Of a stretch of 64,000 nucleotides of DNA, positions 1 through 11,378 are shown piece after piece. How positions within the stretch are numbered: the first letter of the stretch is position 1; every line of letters begins with the position of its first letter. Location: contig NC_053147.1 in NCBI RefSeq assembly GCF_016808335.1, positions 22,802,913 through 22,866,912 of the forward strand, read 5' to 3'. The notes beneath the pieces are model-generated. The model was not told where the DNA came from. It saw only the letters and a program-made list of their open reading frames with translations, and made no database searches. Source of the DNA: Panicum virgatum. Its lineage: Eukaryota > Streptophyta > Magnoliopsida > Poales > Poaceae. The position numbers were made by a program, and so were the translations under genes.

Positions 1-90
1 ATGTGTCTGAGAACTCTAGTGTAAGTCTCACTTGGTGCATTATTTCTTTGTAATTTCACCTTCATGTTTCGTGGTTTGAACATTTGGCAG

Positions 91-1100
91 ATCAGAGAGC
101 ATTGGGCATGTCTATGCGTGTTGAAAGGGCATCACTTGAACAGGTAGAATGTCTGAGGTTATGCGTTTAATACTTGGATCTTCAATTGAAAATTATCAAT
201 TTTATTCGTGTCAGAATTTGGTAGCAGACCCACATTCCCGATTTGGATATCATGATATCTTGTTTCCCTTTGGCACAACTTCTGCTTATGCAGTATCCAG
301 CTTGTGGGAGAAGCTTCTAATAACCAACTACTGTTCTGCCTCTTTGTTCAAATGTAACCTTACTTCCTCATAGCCCTGTAGAACTGAATCATTTGGTCAC
401 ACATTGTCTATTTCTGTTTGCTTTGATGGTGAAGCAGAAACTGTGCCAAAGAGGCCCATAATGTTATGGTATTATTTTGACTGGATCATGTGAGGCTACT
501 AGTTAGCTTTCTTGTACTATAAGGATTTTCAGCCAGCTCTCTTTTTTGGCCCATCTGTTATTTGTTTTCACAAGTAACTTGTGGCTGCAGGTTCAGAAAA
601 GGTTTGAGGCACTTAAGAAGAGGAAAGACCCAAGCACCTTTACTGAACAAGGTGAGAAGATAATTTCTCATATAATACGGTGTCAATTTCACCCCACAGC
701 ACTCTTTGGAATGAAATCTTGCTGTGGAACAGCTTTGTAAGAAATTACTAGCAAAATCACCCCCTTGCTTTTTTTTTCAATGTTTCCAGATTTGGATGAG
801 AGAATAATGAAACAACAACAAGAGGAGGAGGAAAGGAAACGGCAACGCAAAGAAAAGAAAAAGGAGAAGAAAGTAAGTGCAGCCAGATGCATGCATGCAG
901 ATAGCCTGTTGCTAATTTCTGCTTTCTTTTTGAAATGGAAATTACAATTGGAAGTTGTGGGCTGTGAGAAGTATAGTTCATAATTGCTTTTTATGCAATG
1001 GTTTCAGAGAGAACAGGCAGCCCAACATGAGCCCAAGGACGTCGACCCTGACATTGCTGCCATGATGGGTTTCGGAGGGTTTGGCTCCTCGAAGAAGTGA
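91..1100 (+). CDS. SNU23: SNU23/ZMAT2-like tri-snRNP zinc-finger protein, C-terminal exons (partial)
   Basis: Four exons of a spliced gene whose 5' part lies left of the window: 91-143, 591-651, 790-872 and 1008-1100 (stop TGA 1098-1100). All introns are GT-AG and the phases agree (2, 0, 1, 0). The product begins with QRALGMSMRVERASLEQ, the segment that follows the C2H2 matrin-type zinc finger in SNU23/ZMAT2, then a KRFEALKKRKDP block, a very charged Glu/Lys/Arg helix (likely coiled coil), and the family's terminal signature AAMMGFGGFGSSKK. The family is known as a component of the U4/U6.U5 tri-snRNP that acts in the nucleus before spliceosome activation. The finger itself is not in the window; positions 1-90 are intron. 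Assignment rests on the two conserved blocks and is strong. Confidence 0.9.
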
Positions 1101-2130
1101 ATTGTGCTGAATGATACGGGTTGAGACCATATGCTCCTGTGCAACAAAGAATTGTACTTTAGAAGATTCGTGATAAGAATCGAATGGGCTTTGAGCCTTT
1201 GATGAAGGATGCTAAGCCCAACACTGGATATTAAACTTGAAAATGCATTTGTACCTGAGTTTATAGTCAAATGCGGCATCCAAGATTGTTTGTTTTGTAA
1301 CTTGTATATTTGTTACATGGTGGATGTTTTGCCAAAGAAACAGTTCGAAGTCCTTTACGTGGCTTTTGGGAAGAATAAATTGCAATCTAATTTCCTTAAA
1401 CTTGTATGTTGCACTTAGAGCTCCCTCAATTCTCTTTAACCTTCAAAACCCATAAACATCTACGATAGCAATGCGGATCAGGTCTGATGCGTAGCTGAGC
1501 AACTACACTTGTTTATATTCGTCCTTTTTTTTGTCAGAGACGAACAATAACCATGATAAAACATTGCTTAAGGCACGTACTTCAGAGCAAGGAAAGAATA
1601 CGTTAAAAAAATATATCATATAAGAAAATTTGAGACTTCTTAACAGATATTTTTACGTACTTCAGAGAAAGTAACGAACCTAAAAAAAAGAACATACATG
1701 ATACATCTCTTGATGAAAATTGAAGAGTTCACTTTCAGATACTGTTGGGTGCATCACTCATATATATTGACATGTATATATTATTTTCTACTTCTTAAAC
1801 TATAAATGTGTAATAGAGATTCATGTATTCATTTATAACTACCGACTTTCAATCTATTTACCTAGCATTTCATATTTTCAAGTAGACAAATCGCATCGAC
1901 TAAATTTGGGCACGGGCACACTGATTTGTGCCCACACACAGGGCTAGGGCTACAGGTGAAAACTGAATTTCTACTTTTCTCCTGTTCATTTCTATACGTA
2001 TTTTCCTATATTACCCGGGAACAGGATGACAACCGGAATTGGTGCGCAATTCTCTTTTCCAGGGAGTAAAGGCACTCGTATTTTCCTGCTACTACTTAGC
2101 CGGGCCGCAGTTGGGTCGTGGGACACACTA
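1101..2130. other. SNU23 3' UTR, then intergenic sequence
   Basis: The first about 300 bases after the stop are the likely 3' UTR; an AATAAA-like AAGAATAAATTG lies near 1371-1382. Beyond it the DNA is AT-rich without any frame I recognise. Confidence 0.5.
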
Positions 2131-2134
2131 CACT

Positions 2135-2442
2135 AACTTTGAACGTTTGACTAATAATTAAGAGTATTAAATATGAATAACTGACAAAATCCATTCTATA
2201 TCTCCCGGGCGAAATCGCGAGATAAATCTAATGAACCTAATTATACAGTGATTAGACAATGTCGTGCTACAATAAATATTATTTAATGATAGATTAATTA
2301 GACTTAATAGATTCGTCTCACGATTTCCTGTTCATCCGTGTAATTAGTTTTATAATTAGTCTATATTTAATACTCCTAATTGGTGTTGCAAAAATGCCCA
2401 ACATTTTTGCCCAAAAATTTTCGGTAACTAAACAGCCCCTAA
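2135..2442. mobile_element. Tourist-like MITE remnant
   Basis: Contains the common grass MITE core: a CGCGAGATAAATCTAATGA block near 2214 and its inverted partner TTAATAGATTCGTCTCACGA near 2306-2325, followed by TTTTATAATTAGTCTAT. The right end reads AACAGCCCC then TAA (2440-2442), the expected PIF/Harbinger target triplet. The left end is decayed and its border is approximate. The same family recurs at 21269-21476, 40459-40612 and 48098-48436. Confidence 0.6.
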
Positions 2443-2720
2443 TCTTATGATTAATCCCGTAAGGGTTGTACTTTGAGGTACCCGTGGTATTAACCCTGTC
2501 ACTATTAAATTGGTTTAAGATGATATGATAATAAACCAACAGCTCGTTAAATTATTAGCATTACTCTCACTTCGTTATAGAGAAAAATTAAGGAACATGC
2601 ATATTTGATTCAATTTCTCTCCCTCTTTCTTCAATGCCTTTTTCAATTCCCGTCCCCGTAAATGAAGTGGCCGGCCGGTCTCGTTTCATGAACACGATGG
2701 AGTTGATCAAACTATAAGCA

Positions 2721-2912
2721 TTAGGCCAATCTCAGTGGGAGTGTCATGGAAGTGTCATAAACATTAAATTTGCTGACATGACACAAGAGAGAGAATGTTG
2801 AGTATCATGGGATGTGAGAGAAGTTTCATCACCATAACACTCATCTGACTCGGTTACCTAGTTTATAGTTTTGGCAACCGTGCGATGACACTCTCCACTA
2901 AGACTAGCCTTA
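2721..2912. mobile_element. MITE with TTAGGCCAATCTCAGTGG inverted ends
   Basis: A 192 bp element bounded by inverted repeats. The left end is TTAGGCCAATCTCAGTGGGA and the right end, read in reverse complement, is TTAAGGCTAGTCTTAGTGG; both continue into GAGTGTCAT. The same family, with ends of the form GGCTAGTCTCAGTG, occurs at 11021-11186 (also in its tandem copy near 14983) and as a decayed copy ending at 28880. The superfamily is not assigned. Confidence 0.6.
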
Positions 2913-3138
2913 ATAACACACCGGGAACCTGGTGCTGCGGGTGTCACGTACTCATGTACTTATCCAATCAATTGCCTAGTAGCTCTGGATCACTCCTAAC
3001 ACTATTTTTCTTATTCTAAATTTAGATATTTACTAATCGTGTTTAATATAGACTATTGGGTCATATCCGACTGTTTATCTATTTTTATTTCGAAATTATC
3101 TATTTATTTACTAATTGGGTTCGCCATGGACTCTTTGG

Positions 3139-3400
3139 TCACATCTTGATTTCCGGGTCAGACACACTGGTGAAGACCACAGTTGATGCGCCAAGAAAGA
3201 GACCTGATATGTCCCGAGCCACTGCCGCCACCGAAGCTGAGCTTGAGCTCTTTGACTTAGCTGCATCCACGTTGATCTTTGCAAAATTAAGCTCATTTAA
3301 CTTAGCTGCATCCACGTTCATCTTTGCAAAATTCAGAGGAGGAGGGATCCACCTGGTGGCCCTGCTCCGGTCCACCTTCACCTCCTGCTGCCTGGGTTTT
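3139..3400 (-). pseudogene. LINE-type RNase H domain fragment
   Basis: On the minus strand this encodes a piece resembling the start of the plant RVT_3 RNase H domain: a FAKINVDAA strand, then VAAVARDISGLFLGAS, matching the usual pattern of (K)(I/L)NVDA followed by an RD-x-x-G-x-(F/L) turn. The KINVDAA strand is present twice because a 43 bp segment (about 3258-3290 and 3301-3333) is tandemly duplicated. No reverse transcriptase or full domain is adjacent, so this is a relic of a LINE or of a captured RNase H gene. Confidence 0.5.
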
Positions 3401-3572
3401 GTCAGCTCAAGGTCTGTGATGAACCTCTCAATGAAACAATGAGTGGACAACGGACTCTGAAACACAGCTTATATTTATGGCTGCAAGCAGCCAACAGGAG
3501 GCAGCAGCAGCCCAGCCGCTTGTAGCCCATCCTAACGCACAAAGGGTCGCACTGGACAAAGGATAATAGGAA

Positions 3573-4404
3573 GGAAAAAGTATGTTTTGTCTCCTCCAAT
3601 TTTCACGAAAGTCTGATTTTCCTCCTCCAACTATAAAACTGGACATATGGCCTCCCCCAACTTATCAAAACCGCACAACTTTCCTCCCTGAGTGGTTTGA
3701 GACTGAGGTGATAGTGTTTTTGACAATTCTTTTTATTTTTCATATGTGCAACTTTAGAAGTAACAAAGTATCACCTAGAGAGCTCTCAAAATCATGATAT
3801 TTCACAAAATGCTAAAACAGACCATGAATAACAGTACAATAAGATGTGCAAGATTTTGTTGAATAAAATTTAAATTATTGAAATTTTAAAAGGAGGCATA
3901 ATCAAAAAAATTCAAATTTTTATGGTACCCAAATGATTGGTATCTTTGTTTGGCACATGCTATATACATATATAGCATGTGCCAAACAACGATATCACAT
4001 CAACAAGGTTTAAAAGGATACACAAATATAATGTTATCAAATTTTTAGCAATCATTTTGGTACCTAAAAAATTAGGAAAATTTTGGATTCTATGTCCATT
4101 TGAAATTCAACAATTTAAATTGCATTCAGCAAAATCTTGTACATCTTATTGTAATGTTATCCATGCTCTATAGTTTAGTGTTTTGTTAAATATAATAAAT
4201 TTTTATACTTTGTTACTTCTAAAGTTGCACATATGAAAAATCCAAAAAGAAAAAAATCAAAACCATTGTCACCTCATCCTCAAACCAGTAAGGGAGGAAT
4301 GTTGACCGGTTTTGAAGAATTGGAGGTCATACGACCGGTTTTGCAGTTGGAGGGGGAAAATTAGACTTTCGTGAAAGTTGTGGGAGACAAAGTAGACTTT
4401 TTCC
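3573..4404. mobile_element. Complete Mutator-type foldback MITE with 9 bp target duplication
   Basis: The outer ends are GGAAAAAGT...and its inverse ...ACTTTTTCC, and the inverted similarity runs inward through almost the whole element (for example CACGAAAGTCT near 3605 against AGACTTTCGTG near 4365, and CATATGTGCAACTTTAGAAG near 3740 against its inverse near 4220). At the middle is a perfect palindrome with 19 bp arms and a 2 bp loop (3948-3987). A perfect 9 bp direct repeat, TAATAGGAA, flanks it at 3564-3572 and 4405-4413. Nine-base duplications with long terminal inverted repeats are the mark of Mutator-like elements. No transposase is encoded, so it is non-autonomous. Confidence 0.88.
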
Positions 4405-4674
4405 TAATAGGAACACGTTCGTGTCGTCCACAGGCACAGTATATATATAGTGGGCCTAGTTGGTTGTTGTTGTTTTTATTTGGGTCCATGAAAGGCCTGT
4501 CCGTACGAATTGCTAGAGCTTCTGCTATTGGCCCAGAAAGTATACGTAAAGGGGCCTGTTACACAAGTTACGGGCAAGAGAGATTTTCTAACCCTTCGTT
4601 TCGGCCTAATAGGCCCAGGACCGCTAAGCCCACAACAATGGAATTCCCTTCTCTTGATTCATCTGATGCACTGC

Positions 4675-5429
4675 GAGGGACTCTTCCTCCAGACATCTCT
4701 CGTTCCCCATCTACAGTAGATCACGGCGAACCAGCGGTGATTCGATTCCCAGCGTCGATTTCATCAGCTTCTCTTCGCCTCCGGAGGCCGCTCCGGCGCT
4801 GGAGGTGAGGGGAAGCTGCGAAATCGATGGCCGGTGTCCATACCTACTCCTATTAGTCTAGGTTTCTATAGGTTAGGGTTTGCCTACTCCGAATCGCCTG
4901 TTCGGAGTTTATGTTCGTGCCCTTCTTCCGTGGCGACGGCGCCGGCTTCAGCTTCGTCTCCGGTGACGGAGACGTCCGGCGAGGATTCGTTTTCTGCGGT
5001 CAAGATGGGGTACGTTTCCTTACCAATCTGTGGAATCGGGTTGGTTGTTTGTCCCACCTTTTCTGGTGGTTTACTTCCCCTTCGGGGTTCTTGTTGTCCG
5101 GCGAACCGGGGGTCATTGGCTGAGGCGTCAGACTCCCTGGTTCCGGCGATGTGATGGCTGCCAGCCATCTCTCCTGGCCTGTTCGTTCATCGTCTTCAAG
5201 GTGCGTCGGTTCTTCGATGTGCTGGCCATGGTGCCTTTCAAACTTCGTTTCCTTCGTCGGTGTGGTGGTCGGCTTCATGGATGGCTCCGATCGTCGGCGA
5301 CAAGGAAGACCGGGGATTCTTGCAAGGACCTAGATGTTATTTTCGTTTTTTTTTCAAGGTTGTCTTTGTAAAATGGATTGTAAACTACCAGTTTTATTAT
5401 GAATGAAATTCCCGGTTCCTCTAAAAAAA
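4675..5429 (+). mobile_element. Retroposed non-LTR sequence with poly-A tail and 14 bp target duplication
   Basis: ATCTGATGCACTGC occurs at 4661-4674 and again at 5430-5443. The 755 bp between them starts abruptly, is GC-rich in its 5' two thirds, and ends in TATGAATGAAATTCCCGG, a few bases, and a run of eight A directly before the second copy of the repeat. Target duplication plus a 3' A tail shows target-primed reverse transcription. Short open frames inside (for example 4834-5154) match no protein I know. It is most likely a LINE copy made of its 5' leader and 3' tail, or a retrocopy of a host transcript. Confidence 0.75.
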
Positions 5430-5443
5430 ATCTGATGCACTGC

Positions 5444-8400
5444 CCAGTTGCCCACCGTGGCCGTGCCTGGCTGTCAACTGTTACTGTAATCTGCAGTGCA
5501 CGCAGGCATCAGCAGCAGTGGCGGCGTCCCCTGCACCTCTTGTACCGTTGCGCCGCCTTCCACTGTCGTGCCGGCGAGCGAAAGACTTCGCCGACAACAC
5601 GCCGAGCCCTCTCGGGCGGCATACCAACCACCTACGGCCGGTCACCGCCTCACCGGTGCAAGGCGCGTTGCAAGAAGACGACGGCGTAGCTACTAGTACC
5701 TACTAGGGACGAAGCACAGGCGCGCTGGCCCAGCCCCTGGGGCCAGAGGGACGGAGGACGAAACGACGCGGCGTGGGGTGTGGGAGTGGGGCGCTCCCTC
5801 GCCGGCTCGTCGCGGAGCGCCGCCGCGAAGCCGAGCCACAGCGACCGCGCGCGGCGGCGTGCGTCCCGCTCCCTCCAAAGGCCCGGGCCCCGGGCCGAGG
5901 CGTCGTCGGCATGGGACCGGCGGACCGGGCCAAAGGAAGGCGGGCGACGCAGGAGAACCTGGCGCCGGCGCGCTGCCACACGGCCGCCGCTAGCTTGGGT
6001 CCCCGCCCCGCCCCACTCGTGCGCCATGCTGATCATCGCTGCTCTGCAATCATTCGCCCCATCTCTCTTTTGCCCCCATCCGGTCTTTGTTTGCTTCTCC
6101 CTTCCTTTTCCGCTGCCCAAGCAAGGAATTGACTCGGGAAGGTTAGGTCGGAGAGAACCCTTTCCGGTTTACCACTGTGCAGCGTGCACTCACTGCTGAA
6201 TCATCTGATCTTGTACTCTTTTCCATCGCTCTCTCTTCCTCTCCCTGCTGGCAGCGGCCGGTTGCTTCTCACTTCTCAGTTCGTTGGTTTCTCGTCCGCT
6301 GACGCCTCCATGTTTCCTTTTGCGACCAAGCTTTTTCACTTCCGTTCGCGTACGGTTAACTCCTGTCATCTCCGCCAGCTCCCCCGTTCCGTTCCGGAGC
6401 TTGAATGCGTTCTCCGCGCGTCAGCGTCGTCGCCGTGGACCAACCAGATAGCTAATCGCCGTTCACCCGAGCAGCCACGCCAGCAAGCCTGACGCCTCGC
6501 GCTCGCCGCGCGGCGCTGCAGCCTGCAAGAGAGACTGAGAGGGAGACGACGCGCCGCTGAAAGCGAACCCGAATCCGCGACGCGGGCCCGGAGTCCCTGT
6601 CGCCAGGATCGGCCCGCGCGGTGGTGTCCCGTGCGTGTCCGGCCGTATGCACCCGCACCCACACGCGCGCGCGCCCCGGGCAGCCCCACAGCCCGGAGCG
6701 GGTTCGCTGGCTGGCCGCCGCCGCGGCCGCACGGGCGCCAGCCACCGCCTTCGGACGAGGCCCGCGCGCCTATCCGTCGCACGAGCGACATGCCACCTAC
6801 CGGCGGCAACTTGCCGCGCCGTGGCACCGCGCGCCGTCCCTGTCCGCGATAGGGCTCTCGGTTTGACCGTCCACGTACGAAGACCGCGATGTCAGGGAGA
6901 CCCGACGCGACGCGAGCGATACTCCCGGCGACGGGGCGGCCGGCCTGCTCGGGCCGAAGCTGGCCGTCACTGCGCCTGCGACCGTGAGGCTGTGACCACT
7001 GGGTCCATGGAAGCGTCGGCCACCGGTGTGCTGGAGTGGCCCGGCGGGCAGGGCGCCTGAGGCGCTACGCGGCCGTGCGCTCTGCGAGATGGGAAGATGG
7101 CGGCTGCTCGGCACTGCCGCCGCGTGCACGTACATGTTGACTTGGAGCCCCGGCCAAAGGCACGGGACAAGGTTCGAGCCTCGAGCACGGCGTGTTCATG
7201 TACGAACACGAGACCGTGGTGGCCACTGGCTTGGTAGGCGCCACGAGGGGGAAGACCCGGCCCGTACAACTTGTCACTCCCGGCATCAGTGGGGGGCTGC
7301 TGAATTTGTCTCTGTAATCGCCACTGGTTGATCTGTGGATCGATCTGGAGAATCTGTGTGTGTGTTCCTCGCCTGTGTTGCTTCTTGTATGAGTTGAAAC
7401 CCACACCTAGTACGATGGGTCGCTTCTCCATTTTGGCACAAACTGTTGCATTTGTTATATTGTGATCTAAATTCTGAAGAAAAAAATGACCAACTTCCGA
7501 CGGAGCGGAGCGGAGCGGAGGCTCATCGCCGGGAGGTTTGGGCCGGAGCGCAGCGGAGGAGGAAGTGGCCCATCGCAGAAGCCCAAGCAAGGGGGGTGCG
7601 GGGGGAGGGGAGCCCCTTGCGGTACGGTACATATACTCTAGATTAGAGTTTTACTCAACAGTTCATCATTTCTCTTGTAAGCCGCCGCTAGGCGTTGAAA
7701 ACACACACTCGATATAATGAAGTTCTTGTTTGCTGGCGCCTGTGATTTTTACCCTTCGCATTGGAGGGGTTTTCCATATTAAATCTCGTGTCTTCCTGCG
7801 GTTTGATCTTTCGTTCTTTGTCGTTTGTTTCGCCGTCGCTTCTAATAGCATTTGTAGGCCTACTCCTACAGGATCCTGCGCACCGGTCGCTCGAGGCTCT
7901 CAGCGTATTTTCCAGTCCGCATGTCCTGCTCCTGCACATACGGTTTGTGCCTCCGCCGGGTCCAGGCTAGGCCGGAGGTAAGAGGCTCGAGACGTTGGTA
8001 TCTTCCAGGCAGGGGGATGCATCGCGCGCACCAGCATTCACCCCACACAGGTACTACCAGCTGCAGGCCAGCAGTTTCGCTTCCATGCCATGGCATCTGC
8101 AGGCTGCAGCACGATGCACTGCGCGCAGTGCCGTGTCTCCTAGACTGATCGTAGGCTATGCAGCTCTCTACACCCAGATCAGTGCGCTAAAGAAATCTCA
8201 CATGTCGAAAAGCTCTCACTAGACGCTGCGATTGGGCCTCGATTCACCTGGATTTATTACTTTCAGATTGCAATGATCGCCCAGATCTGTAGTAAGTAGT
8301 AACTGTAATAACTGGTGGTGTCTAGTGCAGCCTGCAGCTGTTCCGGTGTCTACTAGCTGGTGCTGTTCACGCGAGTGGCGCTCAAGAAAGCAAGTTCGCG

Positions 8401-8669
8401 CCGCGCACGCGACCGAGCACACGCCAGAGAGAAGAATCACGATCGCCGAGCAAGGAAAGAACCAAACCTTCCGCGGATCGAGCCAAGTTTTTTTTTCCTT
8501 ACTTGTTTCTTATTGCAGCCATTAATATAATTAACAACGAGTCAAGAACTAATGCTAGTTAATCCGCGGCTGGAAATGGACGAGACGACGCATACTGATC
8601 GAGCATGCAGCCGGAGCACGACGCGGGTGACGACCTCATCCACGGCCGTCGGTCGTCGTCGTCTTCCGC
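5444..8669. other. Intergenic, GC-rich at 5.4-7.4 kb, no recognisable gene
   Basis: 5444-7400 is strongly GC- and CpG-rich and therefore open in several overlapping frames on both strands at once; none of these peptides resembles a known family. An LTR-like remnant lies at 7620-7860. The last about 150 bases before 8670 are the likely 3' UTR of the minus-strand OVATE gene. Confidence 0.5.
7620..7860 (+). mobile_element. Possible Ty1/copia LTR remnant
   Basis: The stretch has a run of features typical of grass copia LTR 3' parts: a short leader after TACATATACTCTAG, GTTGAAAACACACAC, AATGAAGTTCTTG, and GGAGGGGTTTTCCATATTAAATCTCGTG followed by a T-rich tract. There is no second LTR, primer site or coding region nearby, so it would be a solo LTR or fragment. 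This rests on pattern memory only. Confidence 0.35.
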
Positions 8670-9743
8670 TCACGGGTAGCCGCCGGCGGCGAGGCCCGCC
8701 CAGATCTGCTCGAACACCTCGACGATGAGGTCGTGGTGCTCGGCGGCGTTGAGGGCGAGGTAGCAGGCCAGCAGGTCCTCCAGGTCGGCCGCGTCGCGGA
8801 TGCCCTTCTCCGCGATCATCTCCTCCATCGACTCGCGGAAGTCGCGCCTCGGGTCGGCCGACGCCTTCACCACCGCGAAGCTCTCGGCGAGCGGCGGCGG
8901 TGGCGCCTGCGTCTTCCGCGGCGACGCTGGCTTGCTCTTCCTGGACCTGGCGGACGCCAGCCGCGGGCTGTTGACGCGCGTCCTGAGGCGGCGGCCCGAG
9001 GAGACGGACGACCGCCTCGGGTGGCCCCTGCTGCCCTGTTCCGAGGCAGAGCTGGCTCTCGGCGTCGCGTCGCCACCGTCGACGTGCCTGTCCTTCAGTT
9101 CGTACCGGACCACCTCCCTCCTCGCCGGCTTGGTCACGATCGGCCGGAGCACCCGCTCGGCGGTGCCCTCGCCACGGAGGTCGATGACGATGTCCGTGTC
9201 CGAAGCGATCACCTTGGCGCCGCCGCTCAGGCTGCCCTCCGATGGCGCGGTCACCGCCGGCCTGTGGAGCTCCCCGACGCCCTCCTCGTCGTCATCGTCG
9301 CTGCCATCGCGCCCCACGTACATGTCCCGCCGGCGCGGGGGAGCGACGTGCGCCTCCGCGCCCAAAGCCTCCAGGTCGCGCCCAACCCTGACGGGCCCCA
9401 CCCGGTGCCGCCTCCTGGAGGAGCAATAGGTCCGAGGATATTCCGGCTGGGGGAAGAGCTCGCGATCCTGCTCCGTGGCGGCGGCGGCCCTCGGCTGCGG
9501 GGCCGGGAGCTCCCGGTCCCGGGTGGGGTAGTAGTACGACGTCCTGTGCGGGAGCGCCGCGGACCCGCTCCTCGGGGACGGCGCGGACCTCGCTGCCCGC
9601 GGCGACGGCGACGGCGGCGGCAGCATTGCGCTGGCGACGCCGGCAGCGCCGGGAGGGTGGCCCCGCGCGCGGCGCATGTCGCGGAGCTTGTAGAACCAGG
9701 AGTTGGGCATCATGTCGGCGAGCCGGAACCTGCGCCGGCCCAT
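8670..9743 (-). CDS. OVATE family protein (OFP) transcriptional repressor
   Basis: Single-exon 357-residue protein, stop near 8670 and start ATG at 9741-9743. The N-terminus RLADMMPNSWFYKLRDMRR is the conserved motif found at the start of DNA-binding OFPs. The middle is low-complexity, rich in Pro, Arg, Ser and Asp (including a DDDDEE run). Residues about 288-350 form the OVATE domain: SFAVVKASADPRRDFRESM, then EEMI, DLEDLLACYLALN, and HHDLIVEVFEQIW. The family acts in the nucleus, binds TALE homeodomain proteins and TONNEAU1-recruiting proteins, and regulates organ shape, growth and secondary walls. Both diagnostic ends are intact, so it looks functional. The subfamily number cannot be set without a tree. 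The GC content is high through the frame, which produces long but meaningless open frames on the other strand. Confidence 0.93.
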   Translation of the reverse strand: MGRRRFRLADMMPNSWFYKLRDMRRARGHPPGAAGVASAMLPPPSPSPRAARSAPSPRSGSAALPHRTSYYYPTRDRELPAPQPRAAAATEQDRELFPQPEYPRTYCSSRRRHRVGPVRVGRDLEALGAEAHVAPPRRRDMYVGRDGSDDDDEEGVGELHRPAVTAPSEGSLSGGAKVIASDTDIVIDLRGEGTAERVLRPIVTKPARREVVRYELKDRHVDGGDATPRASSASEQGSRGHPRRSSVSSGRRLRTRVNSPRLASARSRKSKPASPRKTQAPPPPLAESFAVVKASADPRRDFRESMEEMIAEKGIRDAADLEDLLACYLALNAAEHHDLIVEVFEQIWAGLAAGGYP

Positions 9744-11020
9744 GGCCCTGCCGCACTGGCGGAGAAGGATCTATGCGCTGGTACGAGGAGGAGGACTGCT
9801 TGGAGGGGCGAGGTGGAGCAGGGGAGGTGTGGCGTGGTGGCCGGGGACCAGAGCGAGAGCCAAGGCGGCTCAGGGCGGAGAGGCCGGGGATAAGTAGCGC
9901 GCCGCGCGCGGCTGCGAGCGAGCGCGGGGTGGGAAGCGTGGGACGTGAGGTTCTTTTTGTCCTTTCTATTCTCTCTGAACTGTGGGCCCCTCCCTGGCTG
10001 GGGTCCACCTTCGGCTCACGGAAGAGGCGAAGACTGTAGGCGGCGGTTACTCTTTTCCTTTACCCTTTGGCAAAAAAAAAAGGCAGTACCAAAGTATATC
10101 TACAAACTTAATGGCTACGAAATTGTTCATACAGGTTACGGGGTCGAACAAATGCAGTTACAACTTAATTACAAGTAGAGCACAATGCCAACTATAGTGT
10201 TAATAAAAAAATTTATAGTGACCAGTGGCTTATAGACAGAGATGTATCGGCGCAATGGCATGTCTATCATGAGATCGCACTTGTTTTAAAGCGCTAAAGA
10301 TCCTATAGTGTTAATAAAAAAATTAATAGATCGCACTATATTAATTTTTTTTGTAGGGCTGTGCAAATATAGGTTTCTAATTTTCAAACGAATCCGGTTT
10401 TTAGTTTTAAATAAAATACTATTGTTGCATGCTTAATATAAGTTCTAAGCTTCATAACTAATCCTCTATTCCTATGGAGCTATGGGTACAAACGCTTCTC
10501 TAGCTTAGTCCGCCGTGAGTCATGTGAGTTGCGTGACTCACTGACTCGCGTCATGAAAGACCCAAATTTCGTTACGGTCTGCATCTGATTATCTTCTCTC
10601 AAACTCAGCCGGTAACTCCGTGATCAGAGCCCCAGATACACAACACAAGGGCATGCATTGTCGTGGTTGTTGACATCCGCATCCAAGCTTCAATGTCAGT
10701 GGATGGGACCAAAAGAGGCCACGTAAGGATGGGCCGGTAGACAATGGTTGTTGACGCAGCTTCAACGGTGGTTTTGCTTTGTCCATTCAGTTCGAACGGG
10801 TGGATGGATGAACGAGACCACGCAGCACCTAAGGATATGCTGTAGGCCTAACGATCGCATTGTCATCATGCGATTCGGCGGGCTCTTTCCAGCTTCTTTT
10901 GTTCTTTCTTCGGCAACACAAATGCCCTCGATGACTCTTTTTTTTTGTGCAGAGCAAGGAAAAGAGACCGTGGCCTTCTTACTAATGAGCACCTCGATCA
11001 TTTCCTCTTGGAATTTTTAG
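9744..11020. other. Intergenic; OFP upstream region
   Basis: GC-rich to about 9950 (OFP 5' UTR and promoter on the minus strand; no clear TATA box), then AT-rich. A 22 bp direct repeat CTATAGTGTTAATAAAAAAATT (20 of its bases read CTATAGTGTTAATAAAAAAA) lies at 10192-10213 and 10302-10323. No gene seen. Confidence 0.5.
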
Positions 11021-11186
11021 GCTAGTCTCAGTGCACAGTTTCATAACGCAGTTACCAAAATAGAAAACTAGGCAATTGTGTCTATTGAGTTTCATGGGAA
11101 TGGAACTTCTCTCTCATCCCATGAAACTCCCTCCTATCTCCTCATCATGAAACTCTCTATGAAATTCCTATCAAAACTGGCCTTAG
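11021..11186. mobile_element. MITE, GGCTAGTCTCAGTG family
   Basis: Starts GCTAGTCTCAGTGCAC after TTTTTAG and ends in CAAAACTGGCCTTA, giving imperfect inverted ends; inside are repeated TTTCATGGGA / TCCCATGAAA segments. The left breakpoint of the segmental duplication falls about 18 bases inside this element, so the downstream copy (from 14983) lacks the left end. Confidence 0.55.
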
Positions 11187-11378
11187 CCACACATTTTCGC
11201 AATGTTGCGGGAATTTTCTTTCATTTCCTCGTTACTTTATTTTTTAGGTTCATCATAGAGGGTGATAACTCACATGAATCCCGCATTAGGTGTGCCATTA
11301 TGACACAGCAATGTTTTGTTTCCTTGGCAATGAAATTCAATATTTTTTATTTTTTTGCGAGGGAAAAGAGCGCCTTCA

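Noticed and set aside
5773..7650. A protein-coding gene in the CpG-rich 5.8-7.6 kb interval
   Set aside because: Many overlapping frames, none with a known motif, no consistent splice chain that extends one frame; possibly a promoter-like or decayed region.
8733..9893. 386-codon plus-strand frame over the OVATE gene
   Set aside because: Shadow of the GC-rich OVATE coding strand; Arg/Pro/Gly-rich, no domain.
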